Below are positions 1-8,661 of a stretch of DNA of 36,979 nucleotides, one piece after another. A program made the translations under genes and the position numbers. The stretch is from an uncultured Megasphaera sp. (GTDB taxonomy: Bacteria; Bacillota; Negativicutes; Veillonellales; Megasphaeraceae), in the NCBI RefSeq assembly GCF_900539295.1, contig NZ_UQBH01000026.1, positions 1 to 36,979 on the forward strand. Reading direction: 5' to 3'. The notes below the pieces were generated by a model. The model ran no database searches and was not told the origin of the DNA. It saw nothing but the letters and a program-made list of their open reading frames with translations. Within the stretch, counting starts at the first letter, position 1; every line of letters starts with the position of its first letter.

Positions 1-166
1 GAATAGCTTCATGAGCCCGCGGCGTCGTAAAGGCCAATTCGATAGCCGTGACTCCGCCTTTGATGCAGGCTTCCGACATGGCAACGGCTTCTTCCGGATT
101 GTTGCCGCGAATGACAGCGACGACACCGATTTCTTTGATTTTATTGACAACTTCGATTTTATCCAT
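1..166 (-). CDS. kdgA: KDPG/KDG aldolase, N-terminal part (cut by window edge)
   Basis: 2-keto-3-deoxy-6-phosphogluconate aldolase cleaves KDPG to pyruvate and glyceraldehyde-3-phosphate in the cytoplasm, the last step of hexuronate breakdown. Only the first 55 codons are present. They read MDKIEVVNKIKEIGVVAVIR, then GNNPEEA and a G-G-V-T-A-I-E-L-A-F-T-T-P block, which matches the first two strands of the class I KDPG aldolase barrel, including the conserved Glu of the IE-x-x-F-T-T-P segment. The Schiff-base Lys would lie beyond the window. The ATG at 166 has AGGAG seven to eight bases upstream. The gene follows kdgK by 33 bp on the same strand, so the two are probably co-transcribed. Confidence 0.88.
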   Translation of the reverse strand, partial: MDKIEVVNKIKEIGVVAVIRGNNPEEAVAMSEACIKGGVTAIELAFTTPRAHEAI

Positions 167-199
167 CTGTATAAACTCCTTTTAAACGCTTGTAAACGA

Positions 200-1144
200 C
201 TAGGAATGAATTTGTTGAAAGGCTTCCAGCTTTTCTCTCGTCGGCAGGCCTTCATTATCTCCGGCTGCCTGAATGGCCATGGCACCGATAGCAGCGCCTC
301 TTCGGGCAGCATCCTCCAGGTTCAAGCCATCAAGCAGTCCGCTGGTAAAGCCGACGGCAAAACCGTCACCGGCACCGACGGTGTCGACGATGTGTTTAAC
401 GTGATAGCTCGGTACATACAATTCGTCCTTTTCCGTGCGGATATAGGTCCCGTTGCTGCCGCCGAGCTTGATGACGACAGTCTGGACACCGCGCTGCAGA
501 TAATACTGAGCGATGTCCTGTTCGCTTTCACGGCCGGTCAGGATTCGGCCTTCACCGAGACCGGGCATGACGATGTCAGCGTACTGAGCGGCATCATTGA
601 TGACTCGGGCCATCACGTCCTGGGACTTCCACAGCATGGGCCTCAGGTTGGGGTCGAAAGAGATGCGTACGCCCTTGCTGTGAGCCCGCATCATCAGCGT
701 GTAAATCGTTTCTCGGCACGAAGCTGACAGGGCCAGGGGAATCCCGGTCACATGAAGGTGGTCGACGCCAGCCCAGTCGATACCGGCTAAGTCAGCCGGC
801 TGAAAATGAGAGAATGCTGTATGCTTGCGGATATTGGCCACGAAAGGATCACCATCGGCAACTTTTTCTTTCATCTGGAAGCCCGTCATATGGTCATCAT
901 CGGTCCAGACATACTGTTCGTGAATATTATTTTCTTTCAGAAAATTGACGATACAGCGGCCAAAGGGGTCGATGCCGACCTTGGAAATATACGATACATT
1001 ATTTCCCAGGCGGGCCATGCCGACGGCATAGTTCAGTTCAGCCCCGCAGACGTGGCGGGAAAAATGTTCGACCGATTCCAAAGGCCCCGCTTCTTCTGCA
1101 ATGAGAAGACCCATGGCCTCGCCAATAGTAAGCACGTTCTTCAT
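200..1144 (-). CDS. kdgK: 2-keto-3-deoxygluconate kinase (PfkB family)
   Basis: This sugar kinase phosphorylates 2-keto-3-deoxygluconate (KDG) to KDPG with ATP. The 314-residue protein has the ribokinase/PfkB fold: an N-terminal G-A-E-L-N-Y-A-V-G-M-A-R-L-G segment (residues 34-47) and the C-terminal signature DTVGAGDGFAVGF, where Asp260 is the expected catalytic base. Length is normal for the family. The start ATG at 1144 is preceded by GGAGGAATCAAA. It lies between the HIT gene and kdgA, and a terminator hairpin sits just upstream, so its transcription may depend partly on read-through from the upstream hexuronate genes. Assignment to KDG rather than fructose or ribose rests on the neighbours uxuA, uxuB, uxaC and kdgA. 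Confidence 0.88.
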   Translation of the reverse strand: MKNVLTIGEAMGLLIAEEAGPLESVEHFSRHVCGAELNYAVGMARLGNNVSYISKVGIDPFGRCIVNFLKENNIHEQYVWTDDDHMTGFQMKEKVADGDPFVANIRKHTAFSHFQPADLAGIDWAGVDHLHVTGIPLALSASCRETIYTLMMRAHSKGVRISFDPNLRPMLWKSQDVMARVINDAAQYADIVMPGLGEGRILTGRESEQDIAQYYLQRGVQTVVIKLGGSNGTYIRTEKDELYVPSYHVKHIVDTVGAGDGFAVGFTSGLLDGLNLEDAARRGAAIGAMAIQAAGDNEGLPTREKLEAFQQIHS

Positions 1145-1163
1145 TTTGATTCCTCCATGAGAT

Positions 1164-1192
1164 AAAAGGGGACTGTCGCACCAGACAGTCCC
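1164..1192 (-). terminator. Intrinsic terminator between HIT gene and kdgK
   Basis: A 9-bp perfect stem (GGGACTGTC at 1169-1177 pairing with GACAGTCCC at 1184-1192, six-base loop) is followed on the minus strand by CTTTTATC. It lies downstream of the HIT gene stop and directly upstream of the kdgK ribosome binding site, so it would reduce but perhaps not abolish transcription into kdgK-kdgA. The U tract is short, so partial read-through is plausible. Confidence 0.7.
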
Positions 1193-1205
1193 TGATTCTT
1201 TATTT

Positions 1206-1625
1206 TTATAAGTGTTTCTTTATGTTGTCAATCATCTCTTCATAGGCTGCATCTGTCAAGTAAACGCGGTCGGGATTCATGACAAAGGTGCTGTTCCATT
1301 CAAACTCATCCTTATATTTCGGCACTAAGTGGATGTGCAGATGATGTCCCGTATCGGCATAAGCCCCGTAGTTTACTTTATCCGGATGGAAAGCTGCATG
1401 AATAGCCTTCGAAGCCCGGGCTACGTCAGCAAAGAAAGCATTTCGATCGACTTCGCTTAACTCCGTCATTTCACTAATATGATCTTTATAAGCGACGATG
1501 CAGCGGCCGGGATGACTCTGTTCTTTAAATAAGACCAGCATACTGACCGACAAATCGCAGATGTAGATGCCAAACTTGGCCAGCGGTTCGCCTTGGACGC
1601 AATAACCGCAACTATTATCTTTCAT
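1206..1625 (-). CDS. HIT family (histidine triad) nucleotide-binding protein
   Basis: A 139-residue protein carrying the histidine triad H-x-H-x-H-x-x-P as HLHIHLVPKY near the C terminus. This is the nucleotide-binding and hydrolysis motif of HIT hydrolases (Hint/Fhit/GalT superfamily). An N-terminal C-x-x-C (CGYC) resembles the zinc site of several HIT proteins. A longer frame begins at a TTG at 1646, but the ATG at 1625 is preceded by GGGAGGCGGTTAC, so I start there. It is placed inside the glucuronate cluster, between the GPH transporter and kdgK, and ends in its own terminator. The substrate is unknown. A link to hexuronate use is only suggested by position and by an operator-like motif shared with the uxuA promoter. 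Confidence 0.85.
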   Translation of the reverse strand: MKDNSCGYCVQGEPLAKFGIYICDLSVSMLVLFKEQSHPGRCIVAYKDHISEMTELSEVDRNAFFADVARASKAIHAAFHPDKVNYGAYADTGHHLHIHLVPKYKDEFEWNSTFVMNPDRVYLTDAAYEEMIDNIKKHL

Positions 1626-1653
1626 GTAACCGCCTCCCAGGAGCAATCTTAAA

Positions 1654-1669
1654 ATACTAGAATACTAGT
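1654..1669. promoter_or_regulatory. Operator-like repeat upstream of HIT gene
   Basis: The 16-mer ATACTAGAATACTAGT lies between the transporter stop and the HIT gene start. It matches 14 of 16 positions of ATACTACCATACTAGT in the uxuA promoter (7429-7444). The shared motif suggests one regulator acting on both, but no good -35 box accompanies it here. Confidence 0.4.
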
Positions 1670-1680
1670 TATGGTAAAAA

Positions 1681-3201
1681 TTAAATGGCTCGATGTTCGG
1701 GCCAAAGGTTTTCGTAAGGATGTCCCGTTAATTCTTCACTGACCAATTTCGCCTGCGGAGATACTTCGGCTTTAGATCCGCCGGCTTCCAAACGAGAAAT
1801 TTCATGTTTCAAAATTTCATGGGTCTGGCGATTCAATTTAAAGCTTCTAGACACGATGAAAGCCAGGGCGATTAAGATAACCGGACCGACAAAGAAAATC
1901 ACAGCAATCCCGCTCTGAATGGCTGCTGGCGTCGTTGCCGCATCGACCATGGTTTTAGAATTGAAGCCAATTTCGGCTAATAAAATCCCGGCAATCCAAG
2001 AGGCTACGGCACCCGTTGATTTTCTAAAGAAGGTCATGACAGCCGCATAAATACCAGCCCGGTCGCCACGTGTCATCATATGGTCGATATCCGGAACAAA
2101 GGGAAATACGTTCCACGGCGTGAATTCCAGAATACCGCGTGCCAGCTGATAAAAGACAGAAATAATCATTAATACAAGTAATGGGTTGGAGATGTTGAAA
2201 GCCCAAACGGCTATATAACCAACCATCGTAACAATTATCGTCGGATAGCTGAGGGCATATAAAAATTTGGGGCCATGCGAGACCATCAGCTTAGCTGCAG
2301 CCAAGGTCGAAAGAATCCCAAGGGCAGACAAGGCCTGCAGCGTCCACGGCCAATCCTGTTGTGAACCCATAATGCAGCAAATAATGAAGGTCGGCAGCAT
2401 AGTGGAGTAGAAATCTTTGCCGGTAAAGGACAGGAGATAGATGAATAAATGCTGCCGAAAAGCCTTATTCTTAAAGGTAGAGCAGTAGTCAGAAACCATT
2501 TTACTCATCATTTCACCCATAGAGAGCTGAGGACGACTTTCCAGTTCTTTAATAAATTCCGGGGTCAGCGGCCGTTCCCAAGTATTTCGATAGGAAACAA
2601 AGATAGCGACAACAAAGATAACGGTCCAAATAATCCCGGTAATTAAATAGGCATCGGGGTTCTGCATATGCTTTAAAACAGCCAGTACCGCAAAGACGAT
2701 TGCCGTACCTGTCGCAGAAATGAACATACGCGACCCGGATAATACCGTTCTCTTTTTATAATCGCCGGTCATTTCTGTCGGCAGGGTTTCCCATGGAATT
2801 AAAATCATAGCAATAACGATTTCAATGGCAATATAGATAATCAGATAATATCTCCAATCATCCGATTGTACCCAGAATAAGGGGAACAAAACTGCGAAGA
2901 GTATCCCGCCCAGCAAGATGAAGAAGTGACGGCGACCGAAGCGCTTCCCCAATTTCGTACGATAAAAATTATCCGTAATACTTCCAAAAAACAGGGAAAA
3001 CAAAGCATCGAAGATTCGTCCGATACCGGTAATAGCCCCAGCAAACGCAGGGCTGATGCCCTGGCTTAGAACGAAGGCGAAAATAACACCGGAAACGATA
3101 TTATTCCAGCCGCCGCCCATGAGGTCGGTCAAGCCATAACAAATGCCGCGTTTAATATTAATCGGTTTGGATTCGTAAACCCAATTCGACTTTGCGCTCA
3201 T
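1681..3201 (-). CDS. GPH-family hexuronide:cation symporter (MFS superfamily)
   Basis: A 506-residue inner-membrane transporter with about 12 hydrophobic segments. The N-terminal half shows features of the glycoside-pentoside-hexuronide:cation symporter family: a Y-G-x-x-D-L-M-G-G-G segment, then G-R-I-F-D-A-L-F with the conserved Asp and a basic cytoplasmic loop T-K-L-G-K-R-F-G-R-R. The C terminus is a cytoplasmic hydrophilic tail. It begins 13 bp after uxaC ends and has GAGGTGAATTTATT before its ATG. Given that the cluster encodes glucuronate breakdown, it most likely imports glucuronate or small glucuronides with a cation. The exact substrate cannot be read from sequence. Confidence 0.87.
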   Translation of the reverse strand: MSAKSNWVYESKPINIKRGICYGLTDLMGGGWNNIVSGVIFAFVLSQGISPAFAGAITGIGRIFDALFSLFFGSITDNFYRTKLGKRFGRRHFFILLGGILFAVLFPLFWVQSDDWRYYLIIYIAIEIVIAMILIPWETLPTEMTGDYKKRTVLSGSRMFISATGTAIVFAVLAVLKHMQNPDAYLITGIIWTVIFVVAIFVSYRNTWERPLTPEFIKELESRPQLSMGEMMSKMVSDYCSTFKNKAFRQHLFIYLLSFTGKDFYSTMLPTFIICCIMGSQQDWPWTLQALSALGILSTLAAAKLMVSHGPKFLYALSYPTIIVTMVGYIAVWAFNISNPLLVLMIISVFYQLARGILEFTPWNVFPFVPDIDHMMTRGDRAGIYAAVMTFFRKSTGAVASWIAGILLAEIGFNSKTMVDAATTPAAIQSGIAVIFFVGPVILIALAFIVSRSFKLNRQTHEILKHEISRLEAGGSKAEVSPQAKLVSEELTGHPYENLWPEHRAI

Positions 3202-3214
3202 AATAAATTCACCT

Positions 3215-4630
3215 CTACTTTACAAAAAACCGGAAATACTCATTGGCATTGTTGAAAGAAATATCTTCTACAATCTTCCCTAAATAATCGTAATCTTCCA
3301 CCACTTGGCCTCGTTCAACCCATTCACCAATCAAATTGCACAGCACGCGTCTGAAATATTCATGGCGAGGATAAGAAAGGAAACTCCTCGAATCAGTCAG
3401 CATGCCGACGAAATTACCTAGTAAACTCTGTTGAGCCATCGTCGTCAGCTGAAGCTGCATGCCTTCTCGGGTATCGTTAAACCACCAGGCGCAGCCCAGC
3501 TGCAGACGCTGGCGGCAGCCGCCCTGGAAAGACTGCATGCCTGTTGCCAATTCCATCCAATCGTTCGGATTCGTCGAATACAAAATCGTCTTCGGCAACA
3601 CATCAGAAGCCACACCGTCATTAAGAAGATATAAAAGTTCACGAGCAATGCCCGACTGCGAACCGGCAGAATCAAAGCCTTTATCGGCGCCGATAGCCCG
3701 GTACATGGATTGATTCATGTTGCGGAGCACGTTTACATGGAGCTGCATGACCCAATCGTATTTTTTGTTCAATTCCATGAAGAGCTGCAGTAATCCCGTT
3801 TGGTATCCGGAAATTTCATCACCGGATAAGGCGATCCCCTTTATCCCTTTCTGAATCAGCTCATTCATCTCGTTTTTCGACACCTTATGGTAGTAATACG
3901 TATCCAGTCCAAAGTCAGAAACATGGCCGCCGACCTGATCAAAGAAGGCGAATCGTTTATCTAAAGCATTCTTTAAGGAATCGACATCCTGTACATCGAT
4001 ATCCGTCAAGTCGCTTAATTTTGCGATGTAGGCCGGATAGGTATCATTGTAAATTTTAAATAAGCCATCGGGACGCATGGAAGGCAATACGCGGAAATCC
4101 TTTTCTTCCTTGGCGATTAATTGATGATACTTCAAATCGGAATTTAAATCATCGGTCGTGCAAAGAACCTTGACCTTGGCATTCTTAATCAAGCTGCGAG
4201 GTTTAAAGTCCTCCGTCTGTAATAAGGCATTGGCTTTTTCCCAAATGGTCGAGATGTTCTTCTCAAAGACCGGTTCATCAATGGAAAAGAACCGTTTTAA
4301 TTCCAAGTTTGCCCATTCATAAATCGGATTTCCAATCGCCTTTTCTAAGGTTTTTCCCCAAGCCAACATCTTTTCATATTCATCACCGTCGCCGGTAATT
4401 AACTCTTCAGGGACACCGTTAGCTCGTTCTAATCGCCATTTATAATGGTCTCCCAACATACCGTCGTTGAGCCAAACGCGAGTTAAATTGGGATAATTTT
4501 TATTCTCATAAATATCTTTAGGGTCCAAATGGCAATGGTAGTCGATGATGGGCATTTTTTCTGCATGCTCATGGTACAGCCGCTTCGCCGGTTCATTGGT
4601 CAATAAAAAATCATCATCTAAAAATGACAT
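3215..4630 (-). CDS. uxaC: Glucuronate (uronate) isomerase
   Basis: UxaC interconverts D-glucuronate and D-fructuronate (and D-galacturonate and D-tagaturonate) in the cytoplasm. It is an amidohydrolase-superfamily TIM barrel. The 471-residue protein is full length and begins with a segment ending in the metal-binding IIDYHCHLDP (His32 and His34). Other typical stretches are R-x-W-L-N-D-G near residue 53 and LGCAWWFNDTREGM late in the protein, followed by M-L-T-D-S-R-S-F-L-S-Y-P-R-H-E-Y-F-R-R. GGGAGGTGCTGAGAC precedes the ATG. It lies 17 bp after uxuB. No tagaturonate reductase or altronate dehydratase is visible, so here it probably serves the glucuronate branch. Confidence 0.95.
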   Translation of the reverse strand: MSFLDDDFLLTNEPAKRLYHEHAEKMPIIDYHCHLDPKDIYENKNYPNLTRVWLNDGMLGDHYKWRLERANGVPEELITGDGDEYEKMLAWGKTLEKAIGNPIYEWANLELKRFFSIDEPVFEKNISTIWEKANALLQTEDFKPRSLIKNAKVKVLCTTDDLNSDLKYHQLIAKEEKDFRVLPSMRPDGLFKIYNDTYPAYIAKLSDLTDIDVQDVDSLKNALDKRFAFFDQVGGHVSDFGLDTYYYHKVSKNEMNELIQKGIKGIALSGDEISGYQTGLLQLFMELNKKYDWVMQLHVNVLRNMNQSMYRAIGADKGFDSAGSQSGIARELLYLLNDGVASDVLPKTILYSTNPNDWMELATGMQSFQGGCRQRLQLGCAWWFNDTREGMQLQLTTMAQQSLLGNFVGMLTDSRSFLSYPRHEYFRRVLCNLIGEWVERGQVVEDYDYLGKIVEDISFNNANEYFRFFVK

Positions 4631-4647
4631 GTCTCAGCACCTCCCCA

Positions 4648-6252
4648 TTATTTCACATACTTAACTAAGGTATTCCGTACTGCATGGGGACCTGCAATAA
4701 GCTCATTAAAGTAACCTTCCACTTTTTCACCAAGTCCTACGGCATACAAGTCACTGCCAAAAATATCTTTGTTGGATAAAATCGATGTCAATTTTCCCTT
4801 CGCAGAGGCGATATCACCCAAGACAATTCCATCCATAGCTGCCTGTAAATCTTTTAATAATGGATCGGGGCTGAGTTCAAAAGCTTTCCCTTCATCATCA
4901 ACAGCCAATAAGTAACGGCACCAACCGGCAATTGCCAGGGGAATATATTCCAATTCACCCGCTTTATCTCCATAAGCTTTAATCGTTTCGCCAAAACGGA
5001 TGCCGACTTTTTGGGACGTATCCGAAGCGATTCGCTGCGGTGTATCCGGCAGGTTCCCATTGGTCAGCCGCTGTTCCAAAACTTCCTTGATAAAATCCTT
5101 AGGATTTAAAACACCGGGATCTGTTACAACGGGCAGGCCTTCCTGATAGCCGATTTTTTCAATGAGGCCTTTAATCTGTGCATCCTTCATTTCATCAGCA
5201 ATCAAGGTATAGCCTAACAGGCATCCGTATACCGACATAGCTGTATGCAGCGGATTGAGGCAGGTGCATACTTTCATCCGTTCGACTCTGTCCACGGTAT
5301 CACGATCGGTAAAAATAACACCGGCTTGTTCTAACTTCGGACGTCCATTGGGGAAGGTGTCTTCGATGACAAGATACTGGGCATTTTCTGCGTTGACAAA
5401 AGCTGCATACGAGCCTTTTTCAGTGTGAATGAATTCCGTATCTCCAAATTCAATATTTTTCAAATACTGCTGTACTTTTTCGGAAGACCGAGGCGTAATC
5501 TTATCGATCATGCTCCACGGGAAGGTAACTTTCTTATCATCATTGACATAGTCAACGAACCCTTGGTCTGCAACGCCATTAGCGGCCCATTCATTGGCAA
5601 AGGTTAAGACAGCTTCTTTAATCTTGTCGCCATTATGGGAGCAGTTATCCAAGCTTAAAAAGGCAAAGGGATAGGCACCGGCTTTATAACGGGTATATGC
5701 CAGAGCTGCGATGCAGCCCATGGAACTCACAGCCTGTTCCGGACCTTTTTTCATATCTTCAGCCACAGCAGGGAAGAACTTACCGGCATAATCCTTCAAT
5801 TTATACCCCTTTTCCGTAATCGTAAAGCTGGCTACCTGCAAAGATGGATTGGAAAAAATGTCTTTTAACCGCTGCCAATCCGCGTTAAAATCAGGGCGGC
5901 AAACGACAGATTCTACAACGGAGCCAATCACTTCTTTTTCAAAGCGTCCATCGGCATACATCGTAACGGCCAGGCTCAAATTATCAAAGGGGCGATACAC
6001 TTTTTCAATGACTTCTTCATCGTACGTTTCTGCCGTGATGATTCCCGTTTTCTCAATGCCTTTATTCAATAACTGCTGCTGAAGGGCTGCAATGAAGGCA
6101 CGGAAAATATTGCCGCCGCCAAAATGAACCCACTGCGGAGTCTGGCGCGTAGCTTCTTCCACAGCACTGTCATCATACGAATACAGAGTAATGCCTGCTT
6201 TTTCCCAAGCAGCCTTATCTTGTGTCAAACTTTTACGATTTAAATGAAGCAT
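4648..6252 (-). CDS. uxuB: D-fructuronate (mannonate) reductase, mannitol dehydrogenase family
   Basis: This NAD(H)-dependent polyol dehydrogenase family enzyme reduces D-fructuronate to D-mannonate. The 534-residue protein has an N-terminal nucleotide-binding segment WVHFGGGNIFRAF (residues 41-53) and the long-chain polyol dehydrogenase motif K-x5-N-x2-H in KVCTCLNPLH (Lys327, Asn333, His336), where the Lys is the catalytic base. GGGAGGGTTTATTC precedes the ATG. It is spaced 15 bp from uxuA upstream and 17 bp from uxaC downstream, clearly one operon. The related tagaturonate reductase UxaB has the same fold. I choose UxuB because mannonate dehydratase is adjacent and no altronate enzyme is present. 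Confidence 0.87.
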   Translation of the reverse strand: MLHLNRKSLTQDKAAWEKAGITLYSYDDSAVEEATRQTPQWVHFGGGNIFRAFIAALQQQLLNKGIEKTGIITAETYDEEVIEKVYRPFDNLSLAVTMYADGRFEKEVIGSVVESVVCRPDFNADWQRLKDIFSNPSLQVASFTITEKGYKLKDYAGKFFPAVAEDMKKGPEQAVSSMGCIAALAYTRYKAGAYPFAFLSLDNCSHNGDKIKEAVLTFANEWAANGVADQGFVDYVNDDKKVTFPWSMIDKITPRSSEKVQQYLKNIEFGDTEFIHTEKGSYAAFVNAENAQYLVIEDTFPNGRPKLEQAGVIFTDRDTVDRVERMKVCTCLNPLHTAMSVYGCLLGYTLIADEMKDAQIKGLIEKIGYQEGLPVVTDPGVLNPKDFIKEVLEQRLTNGNLPDTPQRIASDTSQKVGIRFGETIKAYGDKAGELEYIPLAIAGWCRYLLAVDDEGKAFELSPDPLLKDLQAAMDGIVLGDIASAKGKLTSILSNKDIFGSDLYAVGLGEKVEGYFNELIAGPHAVRNTLVKYVK

Positions 6253-6267
6253 GAATAAACCCTCCCT

Positions 6268-7347
6268 TTACAACTGTCCGCACGTACGATTAATAGCATC
6301 CCACAAACCGCAGAGATAGTTGGCACCGAGTGCACGGTCATACAAGCCATAACCCGGACGGCCTTCTTCGCCCCAAATCATACGACCGTGGTCAGGACGG
6401 ATTGGGCCTTCAAAACCGATATCGTAGGCGGCTTTGATGATTTCATACATATCTAAATTCCCGATTTGGGATTTGTGCGCGACTTCATTGAATACCCACG
6501 GTTCATGAACCTGGATGTTGCGGACGTGCAGGAAGTTTACACGGCCCATTTTGCCGAATTTTCGAATGATATGGGGGATGTCGTTCTGACGGTTCGAGCC
6601 GAGAGAGCCCGTGCAAATCGTGAAGCCGTTGCTTTCGCTGTCGACCATCTTGGCAATCTTCGTAAGGTCACTTTCATTTTTGACGATACGCGGCAAACCG
6701 AATACGGAAATGGGGGGATCGTCCGGGTGGATGGCCATTTTGATGCCCACTTCTTCAGCAACCGGAATGATGGCTTTGAGGAAGTATTCCAGATTTTTGC
6801 GCAGGCCGTCTTCATCCATGCCCTTATACTGTTCAATCAGGTGAGACAGTTCTTTAAGCCGTTCCGGTTCCCAGCCGGGAAGGACAAAACCGTTGCTGTT
6901 GTCGAGGATTTCCCGCGTCATATCCTGCGGCGTCTTGCCGGCGATGAGATGATAGTCATAAGCGAGAACCGTCGAACCGTCATATAAGGGTTTGGCCAGC
7001 TCCGTACGCGTCCAGTCGAAGACGGGCATGAAATTGTAGCAAACCATTTCAATACCGGCCTTAGCGGCATTGCGAAGGGACGTAATATAGTTTTCAATAT
7101 ATTGATCCCGGCTCGGCAGCCCCAATTTAATATCTTCATGAACATTGATGCTTTCCAAATCCTTAAAGACCAAATTATTGGCTTCAGCCTGCTGCTTGAT
7201 ATGCATCAACGGCTCAACCGGCCACACTTCACCGACGGGAATATCGAATAAAGCACCGACAATACCATCCATGCCTGGAATTTGATCAATCTGCTGCAGT
7301 GTAATTTTGTCATCTTTCTCTCCGTACCAACGGAATGTCATTCTCAT
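6268..7347 (-). CDS. uxuA: Mannonate dehydratase
   Basis: UxuA dehydrates D-mannonate to 2-keto-3-deoxygluconate. The 359-residue protein starts MRMTFRWYGEKDD, a typical N terminus. It has the metal-site segments KMAIHPDDPP, CTGSLGS and RPDHGRMIWGE, whose His and Cys residues bind the divalent metal in this TIM-barrel family. The length fits the shorter Gram-positive type. AGGAGGGG lies seven bases before the ATG at 7347. It is the first gene of the hexuronate operon, with a promoter about 80 bp upstream at 7429-7457 that carries an operator-like motif between the -35 and -10 boxes. Confidence 0.95.
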   Translation of the reverse strand: MRMTFRWYGEKDDKITLQQIDQIPGMDGIVGALFDIPVGEVWPVEPLMHIKQQAEANNLVFKDLESINVHEDIKLGLPSRDQYIENYITSLRNAAKAGIEMVCYNFMPVFDWTRTELAKPLYDGSTVLAYDYHLIAGKTPQDMTREILDNSNGFVLPGWEPERLKELSHLIEQYKGMDEDGLRKNLEYFLKAIIPVAEEVGIKMAIHPDDPPISVFGLPRIVKNESDLTKIAKMVDSESNGFTICTGSLGSNRQNDIPHIIRKFGKMGRVNFLHVRNIQVHEPWVFNEVAHKSQIGNLDMYEIIKAAYDIGFEGPIRPDHGRMIWGEEGRPGYGLYDRALGANYLCGLWDAINRTCGQL

Positions 7348-7428
7348 AGGTTAACCCCTCCTGAATACTAAACAAAAAAATAAACATTTTATTTTTATTG
7401 TGTTTTCATTTATCCTTGCTACGGTTAC

Positions 7429-7457
7429 ATACTACCATACTAGTGTTCATACTGCAA
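7429..7457 (-). promoter_or_regulatory. uxuA operon promoter with embedded operator-like motif
   Basis: On the minus strand TTGCAG (7452-7457) and TAGTAT (7429-7434) are separated by exactly 17 bp. The spacer carries ACTAGTATGG. The sequence ACTAGTATnnTAGTAT recurs upstream of the HIT gene, which suggests a hexuronate repressor site (GntR or LacI type is a guess). No regulator gene is visible in the window. Confidence 0.6.
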
Positions 7458-7516
7458 TAAAAATTTCACCATCTTGAAAAAACAGAATGGTTAATTCCAT
7501 AATTATGATTTTTACA

Positions 7517-7558
7517 CATAAAAAGCAGGGCCGCCGTGCGAAGGCAGTCCTGCTTTTT
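7517..7558 (-). terminator. Intrinsic terminator after the hydroxyacid dehydrogenase gene
   Basis: A long stem formed by AAAAGCAGGGCCGCC (7521-7535) and GGCAGTCCTGCTTTT (7543-7557), with one mismatch, one G-T pair and a seven-base loop, is followed on the minus strand by TTTTTATG. It ends the dehydrogenase transcript before the uxuA promoter region. Confidence 0.8.
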
Positions 7559-7583
7559 ATGTACTTTATAGAGAGTATTCTAA

Positions 7584-8531
7584 TTATAAGACGATATTCT
7601 TCTGATTTCCGGCCATATAGGCGTCGATGTTGTCAAAGACGATGACGGCACGCTTTGCCATCGATTCAGCCGTTGCAAAGGCTACGTGCGGCGTGACAAT
7701 AGTGTTCTTCGAGTGGAGAAGGGGATGATTGGTGTCGAGAGGCGGTTCCTTTTCAAAGACGTCGATGCCGGCACCGGCGATTTTACCGCTGTTGAGAGCG
7801 TCGGCCAAGTCTTGGGAGACGACGACCGGACCGCGGGCTTCGTTGACCAGGAAGGCCGTCGGTTTCATGTAAGACAGGGTTTCAGCGTTAATCATGCCCT
7901 TAGACTGTTCCGTTACCGGGCAGTGGAGGCTGACGATATCGGCTTGAGCCATCAGTTCTTTCAAGGGCAGGTAGGTAATGAGTTCCGTATCTTTTTTATG
8001 AGAGAAACCGTTGTAAGCGATGACCTTAGCGCCGAAGGCATGGACTAATTCGGCTACGCGCTGGCCGATATGGCCGGTCCCGATAAGACCGACAGTCTTT
8101 CCTTCCAACTCGTTGCCGACAAGGCCGGCTTTGGTGCCGCCGGCCCGGCAGGCAGCGTCGACTTGAGGAACGCGGCGCAGCAAATCGAGGATCATGGCAA
8201 TGGTCAGTTCTGCAACGGCAACGGTCGAGTAGCCTGAGGCATTGCTGACTTTTATGCCTCTTGCCTTAGCCGCATCGAGGGCCACGTGATCGACACCGGT
8301 AAAGGCGACGTCGATATATTTCAAGTTCGGGCAGGCGTTGATAACTTCCGCCTTGAGTGGCATATTGGCAATGATGAGGATATCCGCATCCTTTGCTTCT
8401 TCGATTTGGACAGCCGTGTCATCATTTCGTTCATAAGCTGCAAATTCATGGCCCTTGGCTTTCAGCGGGGCAACGTAGGAATCAAGCAGTTCCTGGCTAA
8501 TTCCTAACGATTCTAATAAGACGATTTTCAT
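7584..8531 (-). CDS. D-2-hydroxyacid dehydrogenase, NAD-dependent
   Basis: A 315-residue cytoplasmic oxidoreductase of the D-isomer-specific 2-hydroxyacid dehydrogenase family (hydroxypyruvate/glyoxylate reductase, phosphoglycerate dehydrogenase and D-lactate dehydrogenase relatives). Visible motifs are the NAD site GLIGTGHIGQRV, the catalytic Arg in NEARGPVV, the Glu in IDVFEKEPP and the catalytic His in TPHVAFAT. It lacks the C-terminal ACT domain of many SerA enzymes. It has its own promoter (8570-8597) and terminator, so it is a single-gene unit. Substrate cannot be decided; a hydroxypyruvate reductase-like role is the closest family guess. Confidence 0.87.
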   Translation of the reverse strand: MKIVLLESLGISQELLDSYVAPLKAKGHEFAAYERNDDTAVQIEEAKDADILIIANMPLKAEVINACPNLKYIDVAFTGVDHVALDAAKARGIKVSNASGYSTVAVAELTIAMILDLLRRVPQVDAACRAGGTKAGLVGNELEGKTVGLIGTGHIGQRVAELVHAFGAKVIAYNGFSHKKDTELITYLPLKELMAQADIVSLHCPVTEQSKGMINAETLSYMKPTAFLVNEARGPVVVSQDLADALNSGKIAGAGIDVFEKEPPLDTNHPLLHSKNTIVTPHVAFATAESMAKRAVIVFDNIDAYMAGNQKNIVL

Positions 8532-8569
8532 GTTAAAAAGCTCCTTTCAGGATAGTATTCACTCTTTTA

Positions 8570-8597
8570 ATTATACGCAGATAGGAGGGATTTGTAA
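8570..8597 (-). promoter_or_regulatory. Promoter of the hydroxyacid dehydrogenase gene
   Basis: On the minus strand TTACAA (8592-8597) and TATAAT (8570-8575) are spaced 16 bp, about 40 bp before the ATG, which has AAAGGAGC upstream. Confidence 0.6.
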
Positions 8598-8661
8598 TCA
8601 CCTATGGAAAATCAGTATATATGACTTGCTGTTATACAAAAAACAGATAACATAGACAGAT

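Noticed and set aside
11..727. A 238-codon plus-strand open frame covering kdgA and kdgK.
   Set aside because: It is antisense to two well-supported genes and has no motifs of its own.
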